42,783 bases of DNA. It comes from JAHQVI01 sp050330195 (lineage in GTDB: Bacteria > Pseudomonadota > Alphaproteobacteria > Rhizobiales > Rhodomicrobiaceae). Made by a program: the position numbers and the translations under genes. Location: positions 1-42,783 of the forward strand of contig JBHJOB010000081.1 in assembly GCA_050330195.1 (NCBI GenBank), given 5' to 3'. Shown one piece after another: positions 1 through 7,608 of the stretch. A model generated the notes under the pieces. It was not told the DNA's origin and made no database searches. It saw only the letters and a program-made list of their open reading frames with translations. How positions within the stretch are numbered: position 1 is the first letter of the stretch; the number at the start of each line of letters is the position of its first letter.

Positions 1-20
1 AATCCGACATAATATCTCAT
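1..20 (-). CDS. IS110-family transposase, N-terminal six codons only
   Basis: Only MRYYVG is inside the window; the gene runs off the left edge. The start codon is supported by a near-perfect Shine-Dalgarno sequence AAGGAGG seven bases upstream. In this family the sequence normally continues into the DEDD-type RuvC-like catalytic domain, which cannot be checked here. The assignment rests on the initial motif plus the leader and is tentative. Confidence 0.45.
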
Positions 21-115
21 CGCTGTCCTCCTTCGTGTGTCAGCCTTGAGGCCGATCCAATCGGACCTCGTTTTAACCTGACCGGAGGGCAGCACCTATG
101 CCCGTGTGGGGACAA
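1..115 (-). mobile_element. IS110-family insertion sequence, partial (leader and start of the transposase)
   Basis: The left edge of the window appears to lie inside an IS110-family element read leftwards. Seen directly: on the minus strand an AAGGAGG ribosome-binding site (about 27-33) precedes an ATG at 18-20, and the first codons give MRYYVG. IS110-family transposases typically begin with a Y-V-G-L/I-D-V motif carrying the first acidic residue of the RuvC-like domain. The leader upstream holds a small hairpin (CCGAT-CCA-ATCGG at 52-64) and a GGTGCTGCC-like stretch (about 85-97). The outer boundary is not visible; about 115 is an estimate. The rest of the element lies outside the window. 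Confidence 0.5.
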
Positions 116-242
116 TAGGAATTACCGCAGCTAGTCGAAGCTGGCGACCGCTGGAAAGTGCCTTTGACACTCGGAAAATCAGCTTTCAAAGCTCCATGGC
201 CACTGCTCGCCTGCTTCCATGCCGAGATAGCGGATGTGCTGT

Positions 243-420
243 CCAGTGTTGGAACGCAACCGGTCGATATTCACGACACGCTTTCGCCTTCAACGTATCG
301 CAGACGGCGAGATGTGCGCCCTCGCTCTGCGGAGCAGCAAGCACGATCATGCAGCCGCGTGAATTACCGCCCTTCGCAACCGGCGCCGAGTTCGCGGTCG
401 ACAATGGCCCCAACGTCTAA
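243..420 (+). pseudogene. remnant of a short-chain dehydrogenase/reductase C-terminus
   Basis: The stretch ending at the TAA at 418-420 encodes FATGAEFAVDNG in one frame, which matches the C-terminal 'vTGaefvVDgG' signature of classical short-chain dehydrogenases. Further upstream, another frame gives RIADGE, comparable to the 'ri(a)dPeE' segment that precedes it in the same family. No single frame joins the two pieces and no catalytic YxxxK or Rossmann motif is present. It is therefore a short, frameshifted relic. Homology is inferred from the motif only; a chance match is possible. Confidence 0.35.
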
Positions 421-440
421 GGCCATCACGTCAAGCCATC

Positions 441-775
441 ATGTCAAACCAGACCCGAAAACTGTCAGACCACCATTTCCTTGTCCCGACCTTCGCGCTT
501 GCGACCGCCGCGATCGTTACGACGAAGTTCATCGTCATCGGTCTTTTGCCGCTGCTGGCAAGGGATCTTGCCGTCACACTCGCAGGCAGACTGGCTGGTA
601 TCGGTCGTCGCGATTTCAGCGGCAGTTGCGGGGCCGGCCGTTACATTGGTTGCGGGACGCTGGCCGCCGCGGCGTTTCTCACGCTCAGCGCAATTCTCTT
701 CGGGCTTTCAATATTGGCGCTGCGCTCGGGATACGGCTTGATCAACCACGACTGCGCGGCGACCTCCATTTGTGA
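441..775 (+). pseudogene. frameshifted, truncated MFS transporter
   Basis: The first about 45 codons read as the start of an MFS efflux protein (AAIVTTKFIVIGLLPLLARD). The continuation is then found one frame over (ADWLVSVVAISAAVAGPAVT, AGRWPPRR, about 585-660). It returns to the first frame for LTLSAILFGLSILAL (about 678-725). These segments together match the first three transmembrane helices and the loop 2-3 region of a DHA1-type major facilitator transporter. There are thus two compensating frameshifts, and the remaining nine or so helices are missing. The relic ends just before the 3' end of dhaK, which is convergent. It cannot make a functional protein. Confidence 0.65.
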
Positions 776-821
776 GGGCTTCTCTACGAGATGGCATCTG
801 CGCGGGGATTGCGAAAGATGG

Positions 822-1814
822 CTACATGCCCCGGCGCAGCGCCGCCGTATGAACCGGCGCGTCCCACATCTCCTTCATCTCGGCGTCGAGCATCGTCAGC
901 GTGATTGAGCAGCCAGCCATTTCCAGCGAGGTGCAGTAATTGCCGACGAGCGAGCGTGCAATCGTCAGCCCACGGCTTGCGCATTCACGGCCGGCGGCGT
1001 CATACATGCCGTAAAGCTCCAGCAGCGGCGTCCCGCCCATGCCATTGACCAGCAGCAATATTTCTTGCCCCTGCCCCGGCTTGAGATCTTCGCAGATCGC
1101 GCCAATGACTTCGCGCGCAATGCTGTCGGCGCTCATCATCGCCACACGCCTGCGTCCCGGCTCGCCATGAATGCCGACGCCCATCTCCAGCTCGTTCTCG
1201 TCGATCTCGAAAGTCGGCGATCCGGCGGCCGGAACGGTGCAACTCGTCAGCGCAACGCCCATCGTGCCCGAAGCCGCATTGACCCGGTCGCCCAGCGCCT
1301 TGCAGCCTGCCAGATCCGCGCCGCCTTCTGCCGCCGCGCCGACCATCTTCTCAACGATCACCGTCGCCGCGACGCCACGCCTGCCTTGGGAGTGCAACGA
1401 GCTTTCGACCGCCACATCGTCATTGGTCAGAACGGTCTCGACGGGAAAATCCGCCATCTCGGCGGCCATCTCGAAATTCATGACATCGCCCGCATAATTC
1501 TTGACGATGAACAGCACGCCCGCGCCGCCATTGACGGCCTGCGCGGCGGCGAGCATCTGATCCGGCGTCGGCGAAGTGAAGATCTGCCCTGGACACGCGG
1601 CGTCCAGCATTCCGTGCCCGACGAAACCGGCATGCATCGGTTCATGGCCGGAGCCGCCGCCGGAGACCAGCGCCACCTTGCCCGCTTTCGGCCCGCCATT
1701 GCGCATGACGTAAGCCGGGCTCAGACTGACCGACACGATGTCGCCATGCGCCGCGCCGAAACTGCGAAGGCTTTCCGTCAACACATCGTCAACCGCATTC
1801 ATGAGTTTCTTCAT
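822..1814 (-). CDS. dhaK: PEP-dependent dihydroxyacetone kinase, substrate-binding subunit DhaK
   Basis: DhaK binds dihydroxyacetone covalently as a hemiaminal and, with DhaL-ADP, yields dihydroxyacetone phosphate in the cytoplasm. The 330-residue protein carries the family's SGGGSGHEPMHAGFVG loop (about 51-66) and the substrate-binding histidine in GVGIHGEPG (His216). Length is normal for a stand-alone subunit. The ATG at 1814 was chosen because GGAGG lies just upstream and homology begins at once; a longer frame reaches 1913 but only through a repeat element. It is the last gene of the operon and is separated from the upstream HTH gene by 241 bp of hairpin-forming repeats. Its 3' end abuts the decayed MFS gene. 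Phosphate must come from DhaL, DhaM, HPr and EI encoded upstream. Confidence 0.95.
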   Translation of the reverse strand: MKKLMNAVDDVLTESLRSFGAAHGDIVSVSLSPAYVMRNGGPKAGKVALVSGGGSGHEPMHAGFVGHGMLDAACPGQIFTSPTPDQMLAAAQAVNGGAGVLFIVKNYAGDVMNFEMAAEMADFPVETVLTNDDVAVESSLHSQGRRGVAATVIVEKMVGAAAEGGADLAGCKALGDRVNAASGTMGVALTSCTVPAAGSPTFEIDENELEMGVGIHGEPGRRRVAMMSADSIAREVIGAICEDLKPGQGQEILLLVNGMGGTPLLELYGMYDAAGRECASRGLTIARSLVGNYCTSLEMAGCSITLTMLDAEMKEMWDAPVHTAALRRGM

Positions 1815-1845
1815 GGTTTCCTCCCATTGGGCTTCTCTTATTACT

Positions 1846-1914
1846 CCCTCTCCCATTGGGAGAGGGCTGGGGTGAGGGGAGCAAGTGCCAAGGACAGGCC
1901 TCGTCCCCCTCACC
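1846..1914. repeat. palindromic intergenic repeat (CCCTCTCCC/GGGAGAGGG type)
   Basis: A perfect inverted repeat CCCTCTCCC-ATT-GGGAGAGGG (1846-1866) is followed by CTGGGGTGAGGGG (1867-1879), which can pair with CCCCTCACCC (about 1905-1914). The same modules recur at 2033-2051 and 7609-7710. It sits upstream of dhaK and would form a stable RNA hairpin in the operon transcript. Confidence 0.85.
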
Positions 1915-1921
1915 CGGCGCT

Positions 1922-1958
1922 AGATCAGGATCGTTTCTTAACGAAACGATCCTGATCT
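1922..1958. repeat. perfect 16-bp inverted repeat
   Basis: AGATCAGGATCGTTTC (1922-1937) and its exact reverse complement (1943-1958) are separated by a 5-base loop, TTAAC. It lies between the HTH gene and dhaK. It could be a transcript hairpin or a protein-binding palindrome. No T-run follows on the minus strand, so it is not a typical terminator. Confidence 0.85.
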
Positions 1959-1975
1959 GCATCTCGTTATTTCAA

Positions 1976-2014
1976 GCTCGATTTTTCCGAAAAATGGTGC
2001 CCATTTTATCGGAT
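1976..2014. repeat. dispersed repeat, copy 1
   Basis: The stretch beginning GCTCGATTTTTCCG and continuing into TGCCCATT is nearly the same as the one at 18627-18668. The two share 14 identical leading bases, then diverge at scattered positions. Both are intergenic. The element is short and non-coding. Confidence 0.6.
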
Positions 2015-2032
2015 CTCGCTCTAATGCGCCGC

Positions 2033-2051
2033 CCTCTCCCCACGGGAGAGG
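2033..2051. repeat. palindromic repeat hairpin
   Basis: CCTCTCCC-CAC-GGGAGAGG forms a perfect 8-bp stem five bases beyond the stop codon of the minus-strand HTH gene. It belongs to the same family as the hairpins at 1846-1866, 7609-7627 and 7690-7710. It could protect or terminate the upstream part of the operon transcript. Confidence 0.75.
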
Positions 2052-2055
2052 TGGT

Positions 2056-2487
2056 CTATTTCCTCGCCTCCGCGTCCTGCAAAAGCACGATCACCCGCTC
2101 GGCGAAATCGCGGATCAGTAACTCGACTTCGCGGCGACGTTCCGGATCGGCGAATTGCGGCAGCGGGATGCGCAACACGTCCTCTTCCAGCGAGGCCAGT
2201 TCCTCGATCGCGCCGAACTGCCCCGGATGGGCGCGCGCATAAACATCGAGAAAGTTGCGCTGCTCCTGCGGGCTGAGGTGGCAGACCTTGAACAGCGCGG
2301 GGATATGCTGGGCAGGCAGCGGCACGCGATAGGCGGGATTGGTGATCTGCGAGATGAAGCTCTTGTGCGTCCCAAAGGCCTCCGCCAGTTTCTGTCGCGT
2401 GCCGGATGGACGGCGGTCGATGTAGCGGCGCAGCAGGGCCTTGTATTCGGCGATCGCATCGTTTGTGGGTGAGCTATCATCCGCCAT
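2056..2487 (-). CDS. helix-turn-helix protein inside the dhaKLM operon
   Basis: A 143-residue soluble protein. Residues about 27-50 (TRQKLAEAFGTHKSFISQIT) look like an XRE-type helix-turn-helix: a 'KLAEAFG' helix, a turn, and 'HKSFISQI' as recognition helix. The C-terminal half is acidic and predicted helical, with no recognisable ligand domain. The gene lies 12 bp downstream of the EI gene and upstream of dhaK, so it is cotranscribed. The position suggests a regulator of this operon or a DNA-binding accessory protein, but neither target nor effector is visible. The start has only a weak Shine-Dalgarno sequence, as expected for an internal operon gene. Confidence 0.7.
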   Translation of the reverse strand: MADDSSPTNDAIAEYKALLRRYIDRRPSGTRQKLAEAFGTHKSFISQITNPAYRVPLPAQHIPALFKVCHLSPQEQRNFLDVYARAHPGQFGAIEELASLEEDVLRIPLPQFADPERRREVELLIRDFAERVIVLLQDAEARK

Positions 2488-2499
2488 CGGAGTTTCTGC

Positions 2500-4119
2500 C
2501 TATGCTCTGCCGGAAGAGTAGCGGCTGACCGCCAGCTTGACCGGACCGATCTGCGCGGGCGCGCAGCTCAGCGTGCGCAAACCGCAATCGAGAAGCGCCC
2601 CGATCAGACGCGGCGTGGAAGCCATGTCGCCGCACAGGCTGACTTCGACCCCACGCGCCCGCGCCGCTTCGACCGTGCGCGAAATGAGCGTGAGCACGGC
2701 GGGGTTGAGCGGATCGGCAAGCGAGGCCAGCGCATTATTGTCCCGCGCGCAGGCGGTCGTGTACTGGATAAGGTCGTTGGAGCCGATGGAATAGAAATCG
2801 GCGTCGAACGCATCGGCCATCAGCGCGGCGGAAGGCACCTCCACCATGATGCCCATGCGGGGAACGGTGCATGGCAGGCCCTTGCCCAGCAAAGCCTCGA
2901 TCTCGACCAGCATCATCCTGCGCGCTTCGGCAAGTTCCTGCGGAACCGTCACCATCGGGAACATGACATTGACCGGACCGAGCGCCGCCGCCCGCGCCAG
3001 CGCGCGAAGCTGAACGCGGAAAATCTCCGGTCTGGCAAGAGAGAGGCGCAAGCCCCGCACGCCAAGAAAAGTGTTGGTCTCACCGTCAATGGTCACGCCG
3101 GGGATCGGCTTGTCACCGCCGGCATCGAGCGTGCGGATCGTGACCGGACGGCCCTCCGCCCATTCGATCAGACGCCGGTAGAAATCGAGCTGCTCGTCTT
3201 CGTCCGGGAGATGTCCGTCCTGAAACAGGAATTCCGTCCGCGTCAGGCCGACGCCGTCGCAATGTCCGACAGGGGTTGCGCCAAGCCGCGCCGGATCGTC
3301 GACATTCACGTAGACCCTGACCGGCTCGCCGTCGTCCGTCACGGCGGGCAACGGCAGCAACACGTCGATTGCGCGGCGTTCTTCCGCGGCTTGCGCGAGA
3401 ATGGCCTTCGCTTCGGCGAGCTTCGCCACGCCCGGATTGACGGTCAGCGCCCCGGACGCCGCATCGAGGAACGCCGTTTCGCCATCGCGCACGTCCTCCA
3501 GCTTCGCATCGAGACCGACGACGAAATTGACGCCCCGCGCCCGTGCAAGGATCGAGACATGGCTGACCGGACTACCGCCAAGCGTCGCCGCGCCCCCTGC
3601 CCTGTCCCAGTCGATGCCGAGAAAGGCGGACGGCGTGAAGTCCGTGGCAATGACGATGGCGCCTTCAGGGATCGACTCTTTCGCGCCATCGCCGCCCGCA
3701 ATCGCCCGCAGCACCCGGCCCTTCAGATCCGCCAGATCGTCCGCGCGCGCCGCCAGCGTCTCACTTTCGCCGCCGCGATAGTCGGCGATTTCAGCGTCCA
3801 GCAGATCCGCCCACGCCCGGTCGCACGGCGTGCCCGCCTCGATGGCGCGAAATGCCGGCGCGAGCATGTCATCATCCTCAAGAAGCGCGAGCTGGAACTC
3901 CAGGATCTCCCCGGCCAGCCGGTCCTGCGCGGCAATCACCGCTTCCAGCTGCGTCTTTGCCTCATCGAGCGCTGACCGCAACAGCCGCGCCTCTTCTTCG
4001 GCTCCAGCGAAGCTCCGCGAAGCGCCCGCCTTCTCGCGCAGCACATGCAGCGGCCCGATCGCCACACCGCCGGAGACGGGCAGCCCGCGAAAGCTGCGCT
4101 CCGGCGCGCTATCAGTCAC
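2500..4119 (-). CDS. PEP-protein phosphotransferase (enzyme I) serving the Dha kinase
   Basis: Enzyme I takes phosphate from PEP and passes it to HPr. From the GTG at 4119 the protein has 539 residues. The start of homology (FRGLPVSGGVAIGP, 10-23) and the phospho-histidine in GGSPVSHVSILARA (His187, near His189 of E. coli EI) fit that start. The PEP-binding TEFLFQD segment, the MVEVPSA and FYSIGSNDLIQYT motifs and the catalytic cysteine in SLCGDMAS are all present. The GTG overlaps the end of the HPr gene by 8 bp, suggesting translational coupling; upstream ATGs at 4152-4185 would overlap further. There is no GAF domain, so it is not PtsP. In enterobacteria an EI-like segment is fused at the C-terminus of DhaM; here it is a separate full-length protein. 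Confidence 0.93.
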   Translation of the reverse strand: MTDSAPERSFRGLPVSGGVAIGPLHVLREKAGASRSFAGAEEEARLLRSALDEAKTQLEAVIAAQDRLAGEILEFQLALLEDDDMLAPAFRAIEAGTPCDRAWADLLDAEIADYRGGESETLAARADDLADLKGRVLRAIAGGDGAKESIPEGAIVIATDFTPSAFLGIDWDRAGGAATLGGSPVSHVSILARARGVNFVVGLDAKLEDVRDGETAFLDAASGALTVNPGVAKLAEAKAILAQAAEERRAIDVLLPLPAVTDDGEPVRVYVNVDDPARLGATPVGHCDGVGLTRTEFLFQDGHLPDEDEQLDFYRRLIEWAEGRPVTIRTLDAGGDKPIPGVTIDGETNTFLGVRGLRLSLARPEIFRVQLRALARAAALGPVNVMFPMVTVPQELAEARRMMLVEIEALLGKGLPCTVPRMGIMVEVPSAALMADAFDADFYSIGSNDLIQYTTACARDNNALASLADPLNPAVLTLISRTVEAARARGVEVSLCGDMASTPRLIGALLDCGLRTLSCAPAQIGPVKLAVSRYSSGRA

Positions 4120-4408
4120 TGAAGTTCCGATCAACGAGCGCAACCAACGCATCGACAGCCGCCTTTGCATCCTCTCCCGCCGCACGGATATGAAGCGGCG
4201 CGCCGTGGGCCGCCTTGAGCTTCATGACCGCATTCGGCGATTTCGCATTCGTCCATGTCCCGGCATCGTCAGCCCGGATCTCGATGGCAGCCTCGAACGT
4301 CTTCGCCAGCTTGGTGAGCTTCACCGCCGGCCGGGCATGAAGCCCCGTCGGATCACGGATCACCGCATTCCCCGCGATCCACTCGTCATTGCCTGCCAGA
4401 TTGTTCAT
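4112..4408 (-). CDS. HPr-family phosphocarrier
   Basis: A 98-residue HPr. The active-site histidine is His24 in DPTGLHARPAVKL. The region around the regulatory serine reads NAKSPNAVMKLKAAHG. It accepts phosphate from enzyme I and passes it to the EIIA-type DhaM. Three bases separate it from the dhaM stop, and its own end overlaps the enzyme I start. In E. coli this module is the middle domain of the DhaM polypeptide, so gene order here reproduces that domain order with separate genes. Confidence 0.93.
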   Translation of the reverse strand: MNNLAGNDEWIAGNAVIRDPTGLHARPAVKLTKLAKTFEAAIEIRADDAGTWTNAKSPNAVMKLKAAHGAPLHIRAAGEDAKAAVDALVALVDRNFSD

Positions 4409-4411
4409 GCG

Positions 4412-4795
4412 TCAAAAATCCTCGGCCGTCGCCCGGACGGCATCCAGCGGAGCGCCGCTTGCCGCCTCGGTCGCCGCCATCACCGCGCCTTCAACAATGG
4501 GCGCGTTGCAGATCTGCACATGCGCGCCCTTCCCGTCAGCCAGCATTTCGATGGCCATTTCGCTGTTCGTCTCCGCGCCGCCCAGATCGACCAGAACGGC
4601 GACCCCTTTCGGCGTGTAGACCGATTCGATGGCGGCCATGATCCGGGCAACATCCGTGCCAAGCCCGCCATCGGCATTGCCGCCGCAAAACGCCACCTTC
4701 ACCTCTTCGCCAACCATCTGGCGGACCATGTCCGCCGTCCCCTTGGCGACATCCACCGAATGCGAGACGATGACAATGGACACGTTGTCGCTCAT
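4412..4795 (-). CDS. dhaM: Dha kinase phosphotransferase subunit DhaM (EIIA domain only)
   Basis: A 127-residue EIIA-mannose-like protein. Phosphate is carried on His12 in IVIVSHSVDVAKG. The GGNADGGLGTDV and VLVDLGGAETNSE segments are typical of DhaM. It relays phosphate from HPr to the ADP bound on DhaL. The start at 4795 gives an ATGA overlap with the dhaL stop; a frame extends seven codons further up but inside dhaL. The single-domain length shows that the HPr and EI domains of multidomain DhaM are provided by the two following genes. Confidence 0.95.
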   Translation of the reverse strand: MSDNVSIVIVSHSVDVAKGTADMVRQMVGEEVKVAFCGGNADGGLGTDVARIMAAIESVYTPKGVAVLVDLGGAETNSEMAIEMLADGKGAHVQICNAPIVEGAVMAATEAASGAPLDAVRATAEDF

Positions 4796-5394
4796 TTTCC
4801 CTCCAATGCGTCGCAAACGGCGTGAATCAGCAGCGCGGATGAGCGCGCGCCGGGGTCGAGATGACCGATGGAACGCTCGCCGAGAAATGCCGCACGGCCC
4901 TTCGTGGCCAGCATGTCCTTCGTCGCGGCAAGGCTTTCATCAGCGGTGGCGCGCACCTGCGCAATCCCGCCGCCATCGGCAATCACCTGATGCACCGGGA
5001 TCATCACGTCGAGCATGGTTTTTGCGCCCGCATCCGATTTGCCGCGCTTCTTCACCGCCTCGATGCCTTCGCCGAACATGGCGGCAATACCGGCGCCATC
5101 CCGCGGCGCTTCGGCGGACGCCTTGCCCATGCCCATCAGCAGCGAACCGTAAAGCGGACCCGATGCACCGCCGACATTCATGACGAGCGTCATGCCCGCC
5201 TTTTGCAGGGCCGCGCCAAAGGGCATCGCCGCGATCTCGTCGATTGCCGCCGCAATGGCGTTGAAGCCGCGCACCATGTTGAGCCCGTGATCGCCGTCGC
5301 CGATCGCCTGATCGAGCCGGGTCAGTTCCTCCGCATGCGCCGCTATCGTCGCGTCGCATTTGGCGATCAACCGCCGCATCGTCTCTTCGTTCAT
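4792..5394 (-). CDS. dhaL: Dha kinase ADP-binding subunit DhaL
   Basis: DhaL holds ADP as a cofactor that is rephosphorylated in place by DhaM, then phosphorylates dihydroxyacetone bound to DhaK. The 200-residue protein has the Mg-binding aspartates in DQAIGDGDHG (Asp28, Asp33, Asp35) and the MNVGGASGPLYGSLL and SDAGAKTMLDVMIP nucleotide-binding loops. It overlaps both neighbours by ATGA: the upstream ABC ATPase stop and the downstream dhaM start. Translational coupling of transporter and kinase is therefore likely. Confidence 0.96.
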   Translation of the reverse strand: MNEETMRRLIAKCDATIAAHAEELTRLDQAIGDGDHGLNMVRGFNAIAAAIDEIAAMPFGAALQKAGMTLVMNVGGASGPLYGSLLMGMGKASAEAPRDGAGIAAMFGEGIEAVKKRGKSDAGAKTMLDVMIPVHQVIADGGGIAQVRATADESLAATKDMLATKGRAAFLGERSIGHLDPGARSSALLIHAVCDALEGK

Positions 5395-6467
5395 CGCACA
5401 GCCTCCCGCACCGGCAGATTGAGCTTCTTGTCTGTGACGGAGCTGGTTTTGCCGCTCGCCGCGATCCGGTTGCCATTCGCGTCGAAGAACAGCGCCGCGC
5501 CGGGGCGGACCGAAGCGTTCACCTCATCGCCCTCGCTCAGGGCCGTGCGTGCTCCGAGCAACGCGTGAACATGACGGCCCTCGACCTCCAGAAGCGCAAT
5601 GGATTCAACGCCCAGATGTTCCACCGTCAGCACCTTGGCAGGCGTCCCCGACCCGGTCAGAACGACATCTTCCGGGCGCACGCCGATGGTCGCCGCACCG
5701 CTTGGACCATCCGTGACGCCGAGCGCGCCGAGATGCAACAGGTTGATCTGCGGACTGCCGAGCCTTTGCGCGGCGTAGACATTCGCGGGCCGCTCGTAAA
5801 TGTCGCGCGGGCTGGCGATCTGCAACAGATGGCCTTCGGAGAGAACGCCGATCCGATCCGCCAGCGTCATCGCCTCAAGCTGATCATGGGTGACATAGAC
5901 GATGGTCGCGCCCAACTCGCGCTGGATGCGTTTTAGCTCGACGCGCAGATCCTCGCGTAGCTTGGCGTCGAGCGAGGATAGCGGCTCGTCCATCAGGAAG
6001 AGGTTCGGCTCGCGAACCAGCGCCCGGCCGATGGCGACGCGCTGCATCTCGCCGCCCGAAAGCTGCGTCGCTCGGTTCTTCAGCTTCGAGCCGATGCGCA
6101 GCATGTCGGCGACTTCGCGGACGCGCCTGTCGATCTCGGCGGCCGAAGCCTTGCGACCAGGGGCGCGCAACGGAAAGGCCATGTTGTCGAAGACGGTGTA
6201 ATGCGGGTAGAGCGAATATTGCTGGAAGACGAAAGCGACATCGCGCCGCGAGGGCTCCAGACGGGTGACGTCCTCGCCGGCAATTTCGATCCGCCCTTCC
6301 TCCGGTAATTCGAGACCGGCGAACAGCCGCAAGGTCGTGGTCTTGCCCGCGCCGGTCGGGCCAAGCAGCACGATGAACTCACCGTCGGCGACATTGAGGC
6401 TCATGTCGGCAATCGCAGTGATTCCACCGAAACGCTTGGTGACATTATAGAGCGCCGCCTCAGCCAT
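5391..6467 (-). CDS. ABC transporter ATPase, MalK/UgpC type (canonical)
   Basis: A 358-residue CUT1-family ATPase. Walker A is LLGPTGAGKTT, the Q-loop region FVFQQYSLYPHYTV, the signature LSGGEMQRVAIGRA and Walker B FLMDEPLS, with the H-loop in VYVTHDQ. The C-terminal about 110 residues form a TOBE-like regulatory domain (GVRPEDVVL). The start at 6467 is preferred over the ATG at 6479 because GGAGG lies between them. It overlaps the other ATPase gene by 8 bp. The two ATPases presumably form a heterodimer on the permease pair encoded upstream. The substrate is inferred from the kinase genes (glycerol, dihydroxyacetone or a similar polyol), not shown by this sequence. Confidence 0.93.
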   Translation of the reverse strand: MAEAALYNVTKRFGGITAIADMSLNVADGEFIVLLGPTGAGKTTTLRLFAGLELPEEGRIEIAGEDVTRLEPSRRDVAFVFQQYSLYPHYTVFDNMAFPLRAPGRKASAAEIDRRVREVADMLRIGSKLKNRATQLSGGEMQRVAIGRALVREPNLFLMDEPLSSLDAKLREDLRVELKRIQRELGATIVYVTHDQLEAMTLADRIGVLSEGHLLQIASPRDIYERPANVYAAQRLGSPQINLLHLGALGVTDGPSGAATIGVRPEDVVLTGSGTPAKVLTVEHLGVESIALLEVEGRHVHALLGARTALSEGDEVNASVRPGAALFFDANGNRIAASGKTSSVTDKKLNLPVREAVR

Positions 6468-7557
6468 ACGCGCCTCCATCGTAAAGCGCGCTTTTCACCG
6501 CGCGGCCAGTGTCCGGGTTGAACACCACGAGCCGCTCCGCATCGAAGGCAAGCCCGACCGTCTCGCCATAATCCGCCCTCACCGTGTTCGGCGCGCGCAC
6601 GCGAAGCCTCCCGGCGTCGGTGTCGACGGTAATGAGCTGGCGCGCGCCCATATATTCGACCGCAAAGACCCGTCCCCGTAGCGGACCGTCATCGGCGATG
6701 CGGATATGCTCAGGCCGCGCTCCGAGCACCGCCACATCCGTTGCGAGGCTCTCGCGCGTCTCCGGCATCGGGACAGTCGCGCCATTGACGCCGATCTCGC
6801 GCGCGCCGGATGCGAACCGTCCCTTCGCGCTCATGAAATTCATTGCCGGACTACCGACGAATCCGGCGACGAATTGCGTCGCGGGCCGCTCATAGATATC
6901 CATCGGCGCGCCAACCTGAAGAACCTCGCCTTTGTCCATGATGCAGATCCGGTCGGCCATCGACATCGCCTCGATCTGGTCGTGGGTAACGTAGACCGTG
7001 GTCGCGCCGATCCGGTTGTGCAGCAGGCGAAGCTCCTCGCACATCAGATCGCGGAACTCGGCATCGAGAGCGCCAAGCGGCTCGTCCATCAGATACGCCT
7101 TGGCCTGGCGCACAATCGCACGGCCGAGCGCCACGCGCTGACGGTCGCCGGAGGCCAGACCGTTGACGCCCTTGTCCAGCAGATGGTCGATCCGCAGCAT
7201 CTTCGCGACGGACTCCGTGCGCTCACGAACCTCCGCACGCGGAAGGCCCTGAATCCGCAAGGGGAAGGAGATGTTCCGCCGCACGCTCATGTGCGGATAG
7301 AGCGCGTAAAGCTGGAAGACGAAAGCGATGTCGCGTTCCGAGCCGCGATTGAAGGTGACGTCCTCGCCATCGAGCAGGATCTGCCCGCTGGTCGGCAACT
7401 CAAGCCCCGCGATCATGCGCAATGTCGTCGTCTTGCCGCAGCCGGAGGGCCCGAGCATGACGAAGAACTCGCCGTCGCGGATGGTGAAGCTCGAACCGTT
7501 CACGGCGATGAAGTCGCCGAACTCTTTCCTCAGATTTCGGATCTGTATTTCAGCCAT
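6460..7557 (-). CDS. ABC transporter ATPase with degenerate signature motif
   Basis: A 365-residue MalK-like ATPase. Walker A (GPSGCGKTTTLRM), Walker B (AYLMDEPLGALD) and the H-loop (VYVTHDQIEAMSMAD) are intact. The signature reads LASGDRQRVALGRA instead of LSGGQ, with the second glycine replaced by aspartate. The C-terminus has a TOBE-type domain (ARPEHIRI). The ATG at 7557 was chosen over 7575 because GCGAGG sits upstream and homology begins at MAEIQIRNL. Its partner ATPase has a normal LSGGE, so the transporter may have one consensus and one altered nucleotide site. A 190-bp gap with palindromic repeats separates it from the DUF2160 gene. Confidence 0.92.
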   Translation of the reverse strand: MAEIQIRNLRKEFGDFIAVNGSSFTIRDGEFFVMLGPSGCGKTTTLRMIAGLELPTSGQILLDGEDVTFNRGSERDIAFVFQLYALYPHMSVRRNISFPLRIQGLPRAEVRERTESVAKMLRIDHLLDKGVNGLASGDRQRVALGRAIVRQAKAYLMDEPLGALDAEFRDLMCEELRLLHNRIGATTVYVTHDQIEAMSMADRICIMDKGEVLQVGAPMDIYERPATQFVAGFVGSPAMNFMSAKGRFASGAREIGVNGATVPMPETRESLATDVAVLGARPEHIRIADDGPLRGRVFAVEYMGARQLITVDTDAGRLRVRAPNTVRADYGETVGLAFDAERLVVFNPDTGRAVKSALYDGGAYG

Positions 7558-7608
7558 GGCTTGGAACCTCGCCATGCTTCAGAAACATCGTACACGCGGC
7601 AAGTCTCA

